This document shows, piece after piece, positions 46,347 to 54,936 of a DNA stretch of 64,000 bases. The position numbers and the translations under genes are program-made. The stretch comes from Cylindrospermum stagnale PCC 7417 (GTDB lineage Bacteria > Cyanobacteriota > Cyanobacteriia > Cyanobacteriales > Nostocaceae). How positions within the stretch are numbered: position 1 is the stretch's first letter; every line of letters starts with the position of its first letter. Location of the stretch: NCBI RefSeq assembly GCF_000317535.1, contig NC_019757.1, positions 1,029,001 through 1,093,000 of the forward strand. The letters are read 5' to 3'. Below the pieces are notes generated by a model. It saw only the letters and a list, made by a program, of their open reading frames with translations. It was not told the origin of the DNA and ran no database searches.

Positions 46347-46510
46347 CTGAATGCACCCCACACTGATATAATCTGACTGCCTCAATGGACAAAGTAGCGC
46401 TAAAAGAACTTTTTTGCATCCCGAAAAAGATTAAATTTAGTGAAAGTTTAAATAAATCAGGTAATGTGTACGCAACCTAGATGGGAATGCGTCATCAGAG
46501 GAATTAAGCG
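46191..46510. other. spacer between the nuclease-translocase gene and parA
   Basis: The first half is the MITE family 2 copy. The second half (46347-46510) must hold the parA promoter unless transcription reads through. No gene seen. Confidence 0.5.
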
Positions 46511-47395
46511 ATGGGATATGTAATTGCAACAGCAAATATGAAAGGCGGCGTAGGTAAAACTACACTCACCGTTAACTTAGCTACTTGTTTAGCGAAGAAT
46601 TATGGAAAGCGGGTGCTTGTCTTAGATTTAGATAGCCAAATTAGTGCCACACTCAGTTTAATGTCGCCTTTAGACTTTGCCAAGCGTCGCAAACAAAGAA
46701 AGACATTTAGGTATTTGCTAGACGAAATTATCAATCCTGATCCTGATGCTAAACTGACGGTGCAGGATATCGTTCACTCTAAAGTATGTAATCTCCCTGG
46801 ACTAGATTTATTACCGGGAGATATTGACTTGTATGATGAATTTGTTGTTTCAGAAATGCTGCATCAACAATCTGTTGCTTTGGGTGAACAAGATTTTGAA
46901 AGGATTTGGAATCGCTTTGAAAGGGTTTTGATTAATAACATTTTAAAACCAGTCCGTGAAGAATATGATTTTATTCTTTTAGATTGCGCTCCTGGTTATA
47001 ATCTCTTGACTCGTAGCGCTTTAGCTGCTAGTGATTTCTATATTCTGCCTGCTAAACCAGAACCTTTATCTGTAGTGGGTATTCAATTACTTGAAAGACG
47101 CATTGCTCAGTTAAAAGATAGTCATGAATTAGAAGCTAAAATTGATATCAAAATGCTGGGTATTGTGTTTAGTATGTCTAGCGCTAACTTGCTTAATGGT
47201 AGATATTACAAACAAGTGATGCACCGCGTTATCGAAGATTTTGGTGTAGATAAAATTTGTAAGGCACAAATTCCTGTTGATGTGAATGTTGCTAAAGCTG
47301 TAGATAGTTTTATGCCGGCGGTTTTGCTTAGTCCTAATTCGGCTGGTTCTAAAGCCTTTAATCAGTTGACTCAGGAGTTGTTGCAGAAGTTGTAA
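46511..47395 (+). CDS. ParA family ATPase
   Basis: 294 residues. The deviant Walker A is MKGGVGKTTLTVNLA (K11-T17), Walker A' is VLVLDLDSQISATLSL and Walker B is YDFILLDCAPGYNLL. FYILPAKPEPLSVVGIQLLERRI follows. It lacks an N-terminal HTH, so it is of the small ParA/MinD-like partition class (PF13614-type). No ParB gene or parS cluster is next to it. It lies on the same strand as the RcaD-like operon, 320 bases later across a MITE, so it may once have been part of it. Confidence 0.9.
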   Translation: MGYVIATANMKGGVGKTTLTVNLATCLAKNYGKRVLVLDLDSQISATLSLMSPLDFAKRRKQRKTFRYLLDEIINPDPDAKLTVQDIVHSKVCNLPGLDLLPGDIDLYDEFVVSEMLHQQSVALGEQDFERIWNRFERVLINNILKPVREEYDFILLDCAPGYNLLTRSALAASDFYILPAKPEPLSVVGIQLLERRIAQLKDSHELEAKIDIKMLGIVFSMSSANLLNGRYYKQVMHRVIEDFGVDKICKAQIPVDVNVAKAVDSFMPAVLLSPNSAGSKAFNQLTQELLQKL

Positions 47396-47411
47396 ATTTA
47401 TCTTAAACGTA

Positions 47412-47456
47412 GGACAGGCGAGACGCCTGTCCAGAATAGCAGGCGAGACGCCTGCT
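47412..47456. terminator. two tandem hairpins between convergent parA and ileS
   Basis: GGACAGGCG-AGA-CGCCTGTCC (47412-47432) and AGCAGGCG-AGA-CGCCTGCT (47438-47456). They are strong stems without a U tract, the same repeat type as at 54894. They probably separate the two convergent transcripts, but are a dispersed repeat in origin. Confidence 0.55.
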
Positions 47457-47463
47457 CTACGGG

Positions 47464-50454
47464 TTAAAATTCCCCAGCTAAAGCGGGAATGCAGCGTTCA
47501 CAGAGTAACGGATGTTCTGCTGATTCACCGACATGGGTAGAATAGTTCCAACAGCGATCGCATTTTTGCCCCTCTGCATTCACTATCCCAATTCCCCAGG
47601 AATCAGACTGCAAGCTGTATTTCAACCCTTGCAGTGCTTCTGGACTAGCCAATACTTCCACCTGAGAAGTCAGGAATAAATACCGCGGTTCATCAATACC
47701 ATTACCGCTGGCTGGATTCAGGGATTCTACTGTGGCGCGTAATTGCTCATCAGCCACATACAGCAAGGTTTTCGCCTCTAGGGAAGAACCAATCAATTTT
47801 TCTAGCCTAGCTTGTTCTAACACCTTATTAACCTCGGTGCGAAGTTGCCGCAATTGTTCCCAAGATTTCGCTAATTCTGGATTTTGCCATTTATCTGCCA
47901 ACTGCACCCAACCGGCTTCAAACACTGACTTGTAGGGAGTTTTGTAGGGGATAAATTGCCAGATATCTTCAGCAGTATGACACAACACGGGTGCGATCGC
48001 CTTGACTAAATTCTCTAACGCAATCTGCAACACCGTTTGACAACTGCGACGACGGAAAGCATCGGTAGAACTGATATACAGTCTATCCTTCGCCACATCT
48101 AAATAGAAATTGGATAAATCCACAACGCAGAAATTCTGCACAGTTTGGAAAAAGCGGAAAAATTGGAAACTGTCAAAAGCTTCCGTCACCTCATTAAACA
48201 CCTCACGGATGCGGTGCAGCATATACTTATCGAGTTCTGGCAATTTCTCGAAAGGTACTGCATCTGTCTCCGGGTTAAAATCATCCAAGCTACCCAACAA
48301 AAACCGCGCCGTATTGCGAATTTTATTCCGCACATCTGCGAGTTGCTTAATGATATTGCTTCCCAACCGCACATCAGAGGAATAATCAACCGAAGACACC
48401 CACAACCGCAGCACATCTGCACCATAAGCCGGTTGTTGTTTCTGGTCTTTTCCTCCCTGAAGAATCAACTGAGGATCAACCACATTCCCCACCGATTTAC
48501 TCATTTTCCGGCCATTTTCATCCAACACAAAACCATGAGTTAACACAGTTTTGTAAGGTGCAATGCCATTTACCGCCACACTGGTGAGCAAGCTAGACTG
48601 GAACCAACCGCGATGTTGATCAGAACCTTCTAAATACATATCCACAGGGTAGCGCAACTCAGGACGCTGCTTGGCAACTGCTGCCCAAGATGAGCCAGAA
48701 TCAAACCAGACATCCATTGTATCTGTACCTCTGCGGTAAGTTTTGCCATCGTTGCGGTATTGTTCTGGTAACAACTCCTCAACCGACAATTCCCACCAAG
48801 CATCAGAACCCTTTTCAGCGATAATTGCCTGAACGTGGTTGATAGTTTCCGCATTTAGCAAAACTTCCCCAGTAGCTTCATCATAAAACACCGGAATCGG
48901 AACACCCCAACTGCGCTGACGGGAGATGCACCAATCAGAACGCTCTGCTATCATTGGGGTAATGCGGTTTTCACCTTGGGCAGGAATCCACCTTACGGAT
49001 GCGATCGCATTTAGAGCAGCTTCCCGAAAACCCTCAACCGAAGCAAACCACTGCTCAGTCGCCCGGAAAATCGTTGGTTTTTTCGTCCGCCAATCATAGG
49101 GATACTTATGTTGATAAGCTTCCTCCTTCAACAAAGAACCCGCCTCAGTCAGCGCATCAATCACCGCCTGATTCCCATCACCCAACACATTTAAGCCAAC
49201 AAACTTACCCGCCTCAGCCGTAAAATTACCATTATCATCAACAGGCGCCAGGATAGGCAAACCATACCGCTGACCCACAATGTAATCTTCTTGACCATGA
49301 CCAGGCGCAGTATGTACCAACCCCGTACCCGAATCAGTCGTAATATAATCACCCCCCACCACAACCGGACTTTCCCTATCAAACAGAGGATGACGATAAG
49401 TAGTACCTTCCAAATCCTTCCCCGAAAAAGTTGCCCTTACCGTTAACTCCACATCCAAAAAAGCAGCCAACCTTTCCACCAACTCAGCCGCAACGATAAG
49501 ATACCGGAACCTCACCCCCTCAGTCCCCCTCTCCGCAAGCAGAGAGGGGGAGGTAAATTCTTCACTTCCTGCTTGCGGGGTGGAAGAAACTACCTCCTCT
49601 TCACTCCCCCTCCTCGCTTGCGGGGAGGGGGTTGGGGGGTGGGGTTCTACCTCCACCACCGAATAATGCAAATCTGCATTCACAGCCACAGCCAAATTCC
49701 CCGGAATAGTCCAAGGAGTAGTAGTCCAAATAGCCACAGCCAAATCCGGCAGATATGCCGCCAAACTTGATTTCAAAGCCTCAGAAACCCCCGTAACCGG
49801 GAAAGCAGCATAAATACTGCGAGAAACGTGACCTTCAGGATATTCTAACTCCGCCTCAGCTAAAGCCGTTTTAGAACTAGGACTCCAGTGAACCGGCTTC
49901 AACCCACGATAGATATAACCCTTCAAGAACATCTCGCCGAAAACACCGATTTGCGCCGCCTCATATTCCGGCTTCAGCGTCAAATAAGGATTATTCCAAT
50001 CACCCCAAACACCATATTGCTTAAAGCTTTCGCGCTGATCATCTACCGTTTTCAGGGCGAATTCCTGCGCTTTTTGCCGCAATTGCAAGGTTGTCAAGTT
50101 TTGCCGTTCCGCCGATTTCATATTTTGCAAAACTTTCAACTCAATCGGCAGTCCGTGACAATCCCAACCCGGCACGTAGCGGACTTTACGTCCTTTCAGT
50201 AATTGGTAACGGTTAATAATATCTTTGAGAATCTTATTTAAGGCATGACCAATATGCAATGAGCCGTTAGCGTAGGGAGGCCCATCGTGCAGTATAAATA
50301 ATTCGCCGGGGTTTTCTTGCGAAAGGCGAGAATAAATCTGGTTTTCTTCCCAGAATTTCTGGATTTCAGGTTCCCGCTTGCTAGCGTTAGCCCGCATATC
50401 AAACTTCGTCTTGGGTAGCTTTACAGTATCTTTGTATTTTCCGGTTTCTGTCAC
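47464..50454 (-). CDS. ileS: isoleucyl-tRNA synthetase
   Basis: Charges tRNA-Ile; essential. 996 residues. HIGH is at 67-70 (YANGSLHIGHALNK), KMSKS at about 650 (GRKMSKSVGNVVDP), and the zinc-binding end is GQKCDRCWNYS and LLCERCIPAL. The editing (CP1) domain carries an extra low-complexity segment at residues about 271-315 (PHPPTPSPQARRG to SPSLLAERGTEG) that is coded by inserted palindromic repeats. Without it the length fits other cyanobacterial enzymes of about 950-960 residues. The frame is intact, so the enzyme should be functional. Confidence 0.96.
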   Translation of the reverse strand: MTETGKYKDTVKLPKTKFDMRANASKREPEIQKFWEENQIYSRLSQENPGELFILHDGPPYANGSLHIGHALNKILKDIINRYQLLKGRKVRYVPGWDCHGLPIELKVLQNMKSAERQNLTTLQLRQKAQEFALKTVDDQRESFKQYGVWGDWNNPYLTLKPEYEAAQIGVFGEMFLKGYIYRGLKPVHWSPSSKTALAEAELEYPEGHVSRSIYAAFPVTGVSEALKSSLAAYLPDLAVAIWTTTPWTIPGNLAVAVNADLHYSVVEVEPHPPTPSPQARRGSEEEVVSSTPQAGSEEFTSPSLLAERGTEGVRFRYLIVAAELVERLAAFLDVELTVRATFSGKDLEGTTYRHPLFDRESPVVVGGDYITTDSGTGLVHTAPGHGQEDYIVGQRYGLPILAPVDDNGNFTAEAGKFVGLNVLGDGNQAVIDALTEAGSLLKEEAYQHKYPYDWRTKKPTIFRATEQWFASVEGFREAALNAIASVRWIPAQGENRITPMIAERSDWCISRQRSWGVPIPVFYDEATGEVLLNAETINHVQAIIAEKGSDAWWELSVEELLPEQYRNDGKTYRRGTDTMDVWFDSGSSWAAVAKQRPELRYPVDMYLEGSDQHRGWFQSSLLTSVAVNGIAPYKTVLTHGFVLDENGRKMSKSVGNVVDPQLILQGGKDQKQQPAYGADVLRLWVSSVDYSSDVRLGSNIIKQLADVRNKIRNTARFLLGSLDDFNPETDAVPFEKLPELDKYMLHRIREVFNEVTEAFDSFQFFRFFQTVQNFCVVDLSNFYLDVAKDRLYISSTDAFRRRSCQTVLQIALENLVKAIAPVLCHTAEDIWQFIPYKTPYKSVFEAGWVQLADKWQNPELAKSWEQLRQLRTEVNKVLEQARLEKLIGSSLEAKTLLYVADEQLRATVESLNPASGNGIDEPRYLFLTSQVEVLASPEALQGLKYSLQSDSWGIGIVNAEGQKCDRCWNYSTHVGESAEHPLLCERCIPALAGEF
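49510..49644. repeat. palindromic repeats inserted in frame in ileS
   Basis: At least two hairpins are present: CCCCCTCTCCGCAAGCAGAG with GGGGG, and CCCCCTCCTCGCTTGCGGGG with AGGGGG. CACCCC and GTGGGG flank them. They add about 45 codons to the editing domain and keep the frame. The CGCTTGCGGGG core matches the repeats in putA and at 34560. Confidence 0.75.
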
Positions 50455-50615
50455 AGTCTCATGCCTAAAGTGTGCAGGTTATCCGATCAATTATAGAAGA
50501 TGGTATGATTGTGGGGTGCGTTTGTGAGATCTGTCTACCGATAAGCTATTTACAGTCACACTTTCAGACGATAGACTACAGATTTTTCCAATTGGCAAGT
50601 GTAGGGAAACATTAT

Positions 50616-50825
50616 ATGACTGAAGTAATTGAGATTCCCGTTAACTTAGCTTATTTTCAACTGCCTGAAGCTGTTCAAGCGCGGTTACAATTTTTATTAG
50701 ATCGTCAAGGTGCTGGTGAGGTATTAACTTTAGCAGAAAGAAAAGAAGCTGAAGCATTAGTTGATTTAGCGGAATTTTTATCTTTGCTGCGATCGCGTTC
50801 TGGGCGTATCATACAGGCAGGATAA
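50616..50825 (+). CDS. small antitoxin-like protein
   Basis: 69 residues, MTEVIEIPVNLAYFQLPEAVQARLQFLLDRQ, acidic and helical. In cyanobacteria such proteins precede an HNH nuclease or toxin gene. Here the stop TAA abuts an ATG that opens a gene cut short after 12 codons. The longer upstream frame to 50472 has no support. The ATG at 50616 follows TAGGGAAA. Partner lost, so it is an orphan. Confidence 0.6.
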   Translation: MTEVIEIPVNLAYFQLPEAVQARLQFLLDRQGAGEVLTLAERKEAEALVDLAEFLSLLRSRSGRIIQAG

Positions 50826-50864
50826 ATGGGTAAGATTCCCAGTTCTCTACGTCAATTAGTCTAG
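50826..50864 (+). pseudogene. HNH endonuclease N-terminal remnant
   Basis: ATGGGTAAGATTCCC... reads MGKIPSSLRQLV and then a TAG stop. This matches the first residues commonly seen in small cyanobacterial HNH nucleases (M-x-x-I-P-x-x-L-R-x-L-V). The body of the gene is absent; the following DNA belongs to an opposite-strand gene. Inference from a very short match. Confidence 0.4.
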
Positions 50865-51104
50865 CGATTGCAGTTCGTCAATTTCATCTTCCAGCCTCTG
50901 CAAAAGCAAGGATTCTTCAGCACTGGCAATTCCAGCGAATTGCATAAAATCTATGGGTGTTTGATGCCGTTGTTGTTCACGCTGGGCTAGTTGCTGCCAA
51001 ATCAGTTGTGCGATCGCTTCCAGCGGGGCGTAGACCATCGCATTCTGTTCGGCTTCGGGTAACTGTGAGACGACAGCAAATGCTTCTTGTAAGAGATTAG
51101 TCAT
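50856..51104 (-). CDS. antitoxin-like small protein
   Basis: 82 residues from MTNLLQEAFAVVSQLPEAEQNAM. The start is the common N-terminus of cyanobacterial antitoxin-like proteins (SQLPEAEQ). The rest is helical and acidic (SLLLQRLEDEIDELQSLD). The longer frame to 51131 is less likely. No toxin lies next to it on the same strand. A real but orphaned antitoxin, or a remnant. Confidence 0.55.
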   Translation of the reverse strand: MTNLLQEAFAVVSQLPEAEQNAMVYAPLEAIAQLIWQQLAQREQQRHQTPIDFMQFAGIASAEESLLLQRLEDEIDELQSLD

Positions 51105-51345
51105 AGATTTTCTGTCTATGCTATTACTCAATCCTACTCCAAAATCTCAGGTGTTTCCCTTTCAATCAATCATAGAAGTAGATCGTAGGTTGGGTTGAGT
51201 AAATTTTTGCTTTAGAGGTTGTTTTAAAAGTGTGATTGGTAACATCAAATTTTCGGCAACTTAAGCCCCGTTCCATTGTAGATAAGGGGTTTCAAAGGCT
51301 CTCTCCCTGTGGGGGAGAGGTTTGGATAGGGGTTTCTAGTATACT

Positions 51346-51801
51346 TTGCGATATAATAGTACTATATTAGATGCTGGGCCAATAGGTTTAATCACAAATC
51401 CAAAACGGTCTGCTGAAAGCCTTGCTTGCGCTCAATGGTTGCAAATACTCGTTTCTTCTGGTAGTCGAGTTATCATTCCTGAAATCGCTGATTATGAAGT
51501 GCGACGAGAATTATTAAGAGCAAACAAACTTAAAGGTATTGCTCGCTTAGATGAATTAACCAATCTGCTAGAATATCTACCCATCACAACAGCCGCAATG
51601 CGTCAAGCTGCGTTATTTTGGGCGCAAGCTCGACAACAATGACAACCAACAGCAGGTGATAAAACGATTGACGGGGACATTATTTTAGTTGCTCAAGCTG
51701 TAACTTTGGCTGTTTCAGATGTAGTCATTGCCACAACTAATATTGGCCATTTATCAAGGTTTATTGTTGCTGATTTGTGGCAAAACATTAAAAACAATTG
51801 A
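51346..51801 (+). pseudogene. PIN-domain toxin gene with in-frame stop
   Basis: The frame reads ILDAGPIGLITNPKRSAESLACAQWLQ, then IIPEIADYEVRREL and FWAQARQQ, then a TGA at 51640-51642. It continues in the same frame as AGDKTIDGDIILVAQA and VVIATTNIGHLSRF to the stop at 51799-51801. The PIN acidic residues (LDAG, DYE, DGD) are split by the stop. No ATG exists; the 5' end runs into a G-rich repeat at 51301-51335. It is a dead toxin unless the stop is read through. Confidence 0.8.
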
Positions 51802-52140
51802 GAGGATATTTGTAAAGTATCAAGTCGTATCGAGATCCCCCTAAATCCCCCTTAAAAAGGGGGACTTTGACAAATTATTACCCCCTTTTTAAGGGAAGGT
51901 TGACAGCTTATTGCCCCCCCTTTTTAAGGGAAGGTTGACAGCTTATTGCCCCCCTTTTTAAGGGAAGGTTGACAGCTTATTGCCCCCCTTTTTAAGGGAA
52001 ATTTGACAAATTATTGCCCCCCTTTTTAAGGGGGGTTGGGGGGATCAAAACGTTATGCGGCAACTCTAGAAACCTTGTGTCTACACAGTAGTAGAGGGAA
52101 GCTTTGCCAGTATTTAATACTTTTAAAACATCCTCTTAAA
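51800..52140. mobile_element. MITE family 2 with internal 34-bp tandem repeats
   Basis: The left end GAGGATATTTGTAAAG begins at the stop of the PIN pseudogene. The right end ACTTTTAAAACATCCTCTTA is at 52119-52138. Inside, about five copies of a 34-35 bp unit (TGACAGCTTATTGCCCCCC with TTTTTAAGGGAAGGT) lie at 51868-52035. This explains the whole gene-free stretch between the PIN remnant and ycf66. Confidence 0.7.
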
Positions 52141-52153
52141 TTAACTAATCTGA

Positions 52154-52891
52154 TTATTGTGGCGGTATTTGTTCCGGTGGCGCTTCGGCTGGGGGAGCGA
52201 GTATTGCATCCGGTGCAATTTCTTCTACAGGAATTGGTTGTTTCTCTTCAGTATCTGGTTGTGCAGCTTCTACCAATTCAGGAGATGGGGGATTTGGTGG
52301 AATTACTTCTGGTAAAGTTTCGGTTTTAGCTTCAATTGGTTGTTCGGCGACGGGAACAGTAACCGCTTCCGCTTCTGGGGAGGGGGTGGGGGAAATTACT
52401 TCACTAGGCTGTTCTGGTACGGGAGTCGTTTTGTCAATAATCTCCACCTTAGGCGGCGCTGTTGGTGCTGGTGGCTTTTTGCTTACAGTCTGCTGCACCC
52501 GGTCTTTTACACCACTGAAGATGCCACTAACACTCTGTTGCAACTGGCCCAGCTTTTCCTGAACAGAAAACTTACTCACCTGTTGCTGAACGCTAGCTTT
52601 CACCGCTTCAGGGCTGGGTACCGGGGTTTGTTCTATCTGTGGTGTCAGTTGCCGACGTAATGACAGGGTTTGCCAGCCAAACCAAACCAAAAGTGCGACG
52701 CTAGCCACGTGACCCAGCAAAAGGCCACCAGTAATGCGTGGTGCAAATACCCATATTACTAAGGCGTAAAACAACCCGACACCACTCCAGATAAAGTCAT
52801 TCTTCCGATGGATCTCTGGGAAGAAGAAAGCTGCTAAGTAAATGGCTAAACTACCAAGTCCGACCACTAGCGCTAGGACATATGCCAGCAT
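52154..52891 (-). CDS. ycf66: Ycf66 family protein
   Basis: 245 residues from MLAYVLALVVGLGSLAIYLAAFFFPEIHRKNDF. Three membrane helices (residues about 1-90, ending GHVASVALLVWFGWQTLSLRRQLTP) are the Ycf66 core known in cyanobacteria and some plastids. The long proline- and glutamate-rich tail is variable. AAGGAG lies 10 bases before the ATG at 52891. The longer frame to 53071 translates spacer repeats. Function unknown. Confidence 0.9.
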   Translation of the reverse strand: MLAYVLALVVGLGSLAIYLAAFFFPEIHRKNDFIWSGVGLFYALVIWVFAPRITGGLLLGHVASVALLVWFGWQTLSLRRQLTPQIEQTPVPSPEAVKASVQQQVSKFSVQEKLGQLQQSVSGIFSGVKDRVQQTVSKKPPAPTAPPKVEIIDKTTPVPEQPSEVISPTPSPEAEAVTVPVAEQPIEAKTETLPEVIPPNPPSPELVEAAQPDTEEKQPIPVEEIAPDAILAPPAEAPPEQIPPQ

Positions 52892-53247
52892 TTTTGGATA
52901 CTCCTTACCGTGACATTTGACTAGGGATTCGGGATGAGGCAATATGGAGCAGGAATTAGGAAATATGGATAATGAATTAGGAATTAGAAATAATTTACAT
53001 TTTCTCCTTCCCAGTTTCCAGTCCCCAATACCCAATACCCAGTCCCCAGTCCCTATAACTAGATATTTCAATTTTGCAAATTTTGCAAGATAATTGTTGA
53101 TTTAGATACAAATTAAAACTAAATAGCTGTGTTAGTTGTTGATTTTTGTCCTCTATCTCAACTCTTAATATCTTCTTTAGGAGATCAGTGAAAATCTCGG
53201 TCTACCCTAAAGATGAAAGGATCTGCAAGAGTTAGCCAAACAAATTT
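52892..53247. other. divergent spacer ycf66-gnd
   Basis: It holds short tandem repeats (GGAATTAGGAA-like at 52950-52990; CCAATACC/CCAGTCCC heptamers at 53010-53050) and the promoters of both genes. No gene seen. Confidence 0.55.
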
Positions 53248-54678
53248 ATGACACTACAAACCTTTGGTGTGATTGGTTTAGCCGTTATGGGCGAGAACAT
53301 CGCTTTAAACGTCGAGCGCAATGGCTTTCCAATTGCAGTTTACAACCGCTCCCGCGAAAAAACCGATGCCTTCATGGCGCAGCGTGCCGGAGGACGGAAT
53401 GTCGTAGCGGCCTTTACCTTAGAAGAATTTGTCGCTGCACTGGAACGTCCCCGCAAAATCTTAGTGATGGTGCAAGCTGGTAAGCCAGTGGATGCGGTAA
53501 TTGCCCAACTAAAACCTTTGCTGCAAGAAGGCGATATCATTATCGACGGTGGCAACTCTTGGTTTGAAGATACAGAACGACGCACTCAGGAATTAGAACC
53601 CGCAGGACTACGCTATATCGGTATGGGCGTCAGCGGCGGTGAAGAAGGCGCTTTGAATGGCCCTTCACTGATGCCCGGTGGTACAAAAAGTTCTTACGAG
53701 TATCTATCCCCAATTTTCAACAAAATTGCGGCTCAAGTTGATGACGGCGCTTGCGTTACCTATATTGGCCCTGGTGGTTCTGGTCACTATGTCAAAATGG
53801 TACACAACGGCATTGAATACGGCGACATGCAGCTAATTGCTGAAGCCTACGATTTGCTGAGAAATGTGGCTGGTCTTAACGCTAAACAGCTACATGAAGT
53901 GTTCACTGAGTGGAACACCACCGACGAACTCAATTCATTTTTGATTGAGATTACAGCTAATATCTTCCCCTACATTGACCCAGAAACCAAGAAACCCCTG
54001 GTTGATTTGATTGTTGATGCAGCCGGTCAAAAGGGAACTGGTCGTTGGACAGTACAAACTGCTTTGGAATTGGGGGTTGCTATTCCCACAATTACAGCAG
54101 CAGTGAATGCCCGAATCATGTCTTCTATTAAGGATGAGCGGGTAGCAGCATCTAAGATTCTGACTGGCCCTAACGCTAAATATGATGGGCAAATCAAGGA
54201 TTTTGTTAATAAGGTGCGCGATGCTCTTTATTGCTCTAAAATCTGTTCTTACGCTCAAGGTATGGCGCTGTTATCTACAGCTTCTAATACCTATAAATGG
54301 GATTTGGATCTGAGTGAAATGGCTCGGATTTGGAAGGGTGGCTGTATTATTCGTGCTGGCTTCTTGAATAAGATTAAGAAGGCTTTTAATGAAAACCCAG
54401 CTTTGCCTAACCTGCTATTAGCTCCCGAATTTAAGCAAACAATTCTCGACAGACAATCAGCTTGGCGGGAAGTAATCATGACAGCGGCTAAACTGGGAAT
54501 TCCAGTACCAGCATTTAGTGCGTCTTTGGATTATTTTGATAGCTATCGTGCTGCTAACTTGCCTCAAAACTTGACTCAAGCACAACGCGATTACTTTGGT
54601 GCACACACCTACAAGCGCACTGATAAGGAAGGTTCTTTCCACACCGAATGGGTACCCATTGCTGAGTCTAAGAAGTAA
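53248..54678 (+). CDS. gnd: 6-phosphogluconate dehydrogenase, decarboxylating
   Basis: Oxidative pentose phosphate enzyme giving ribulose 5-phosphate and NADPH. 476 residues. The NADP-binding start is FGVIGLAVMGENIALNVERNGF, substrate motifs are GMGVSGGEEGALNGPSLMPGG and HYVKMVHNGIEYGDMQLIAEAYD, the signature IVDAAGQKGTGRWT is present, and the C-terminus is AQRDYFGAHTYKRTDKEGSFHTEW. Full length. In filamentous species this pathway feeds reductant in the dark and to heterocysts. Confidence 0.97.
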   Translation: MTLQTFGVIGLAVMGENIALNVERNGFPIAVYNRSREKTDAFMAQRAGGRNVVAAFTLEEFVAALERPRKILVMVQAGKPVDAVIAQLKPLLQEGDIIIDGGNSWFEDTERRTQELEPAGLRYIGMGVSGGEEGALNGPSLMPGGTKSSYEYLSPIFNKIAAQVDDGACVTYIGPGGSGHYVKMVHNGIEYGDMQLIAEAYDLLRNVAGLNAKQLHEVFTEWNTTDELNSFLIEITANIFPYIDPETKKPLVDLIVDAAGQKGTGRWTVQTALELGVAIPTITAAVNARIMSSIKDERVAASKILTGPNAKYDGQIKDFVNKVRDALYCSKICSYAQGMALLSTASNTYKWDLDLSEMARIWKGGCIIRAGFLNKIKKAFNENPALPNLLLAPEFKQTILDRQSAWREVIMTAAKLGIPVPAFSASLDYFDSYRAANLPQNLTQAQRDYFGAHTYKRTDKEGSFHTEWVPIAESKK

Positions 54679-54735
54679 GCTTTTCCTGCTATTCAATATT
54701 TTGAACTTGTAGAAAGGTTCAGAATAAAGATTAAT

Positions 54736-54767
54736 AAGTGACTCTGATTTTCAGGGTCACTTTTCTT
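54736..54767 (+). terminator. rho-independent terminator after gnd
   Basis: AAGTGACTCTGA and TCAGGGTCACTT pair (one mismatch) around TTTT, followed by TTCTTT. It lies 57 bases past the gnd stop. Confidence 0.8.
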
Positions 54768-54893
54768 TAGTCGAATCAAAAGACCACTAAGAGGTTTTAC
54801 TACGTAAAACCTGTCCCTCTCCGACTCGGAGAGGGATAGAGTTAAACTAAAGTTTAAAGCAGGGAGGGGTTTGTCTAATTCACGTTGATTTAG

Positions 54894-54914
54894 GAGCAGG
54901 CGGGACGCCCGCTC
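54894..54914. repeat. GCAGGCGGGACGCC hairpin repeat
   Basis: GAGCAGGCG-GGA-CGCCCGCTC, one mismatch. It has the same design as the pair at 47412-47456. Confidence 0.55.
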
Positions 54915-54936
54915 TACATGATTGAAGTTATGGTTT

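Noticed and set aside
46511-47395. Plasmid partition locus (parAB)
   Set aside because: No ParB gene or iteron-like array beside the ParA gene, and the surroundings are chromosomal housekeeping genes.
48110-50202. Plus-strand open frames opposite ileS
   Set aside because: Shadows of a well-conserved essential gene.
52892-53071. N-terminal extension of Ycf66
   Set aside because: It translates short tandem repeats; the family start with AAGGAG is at 52891.
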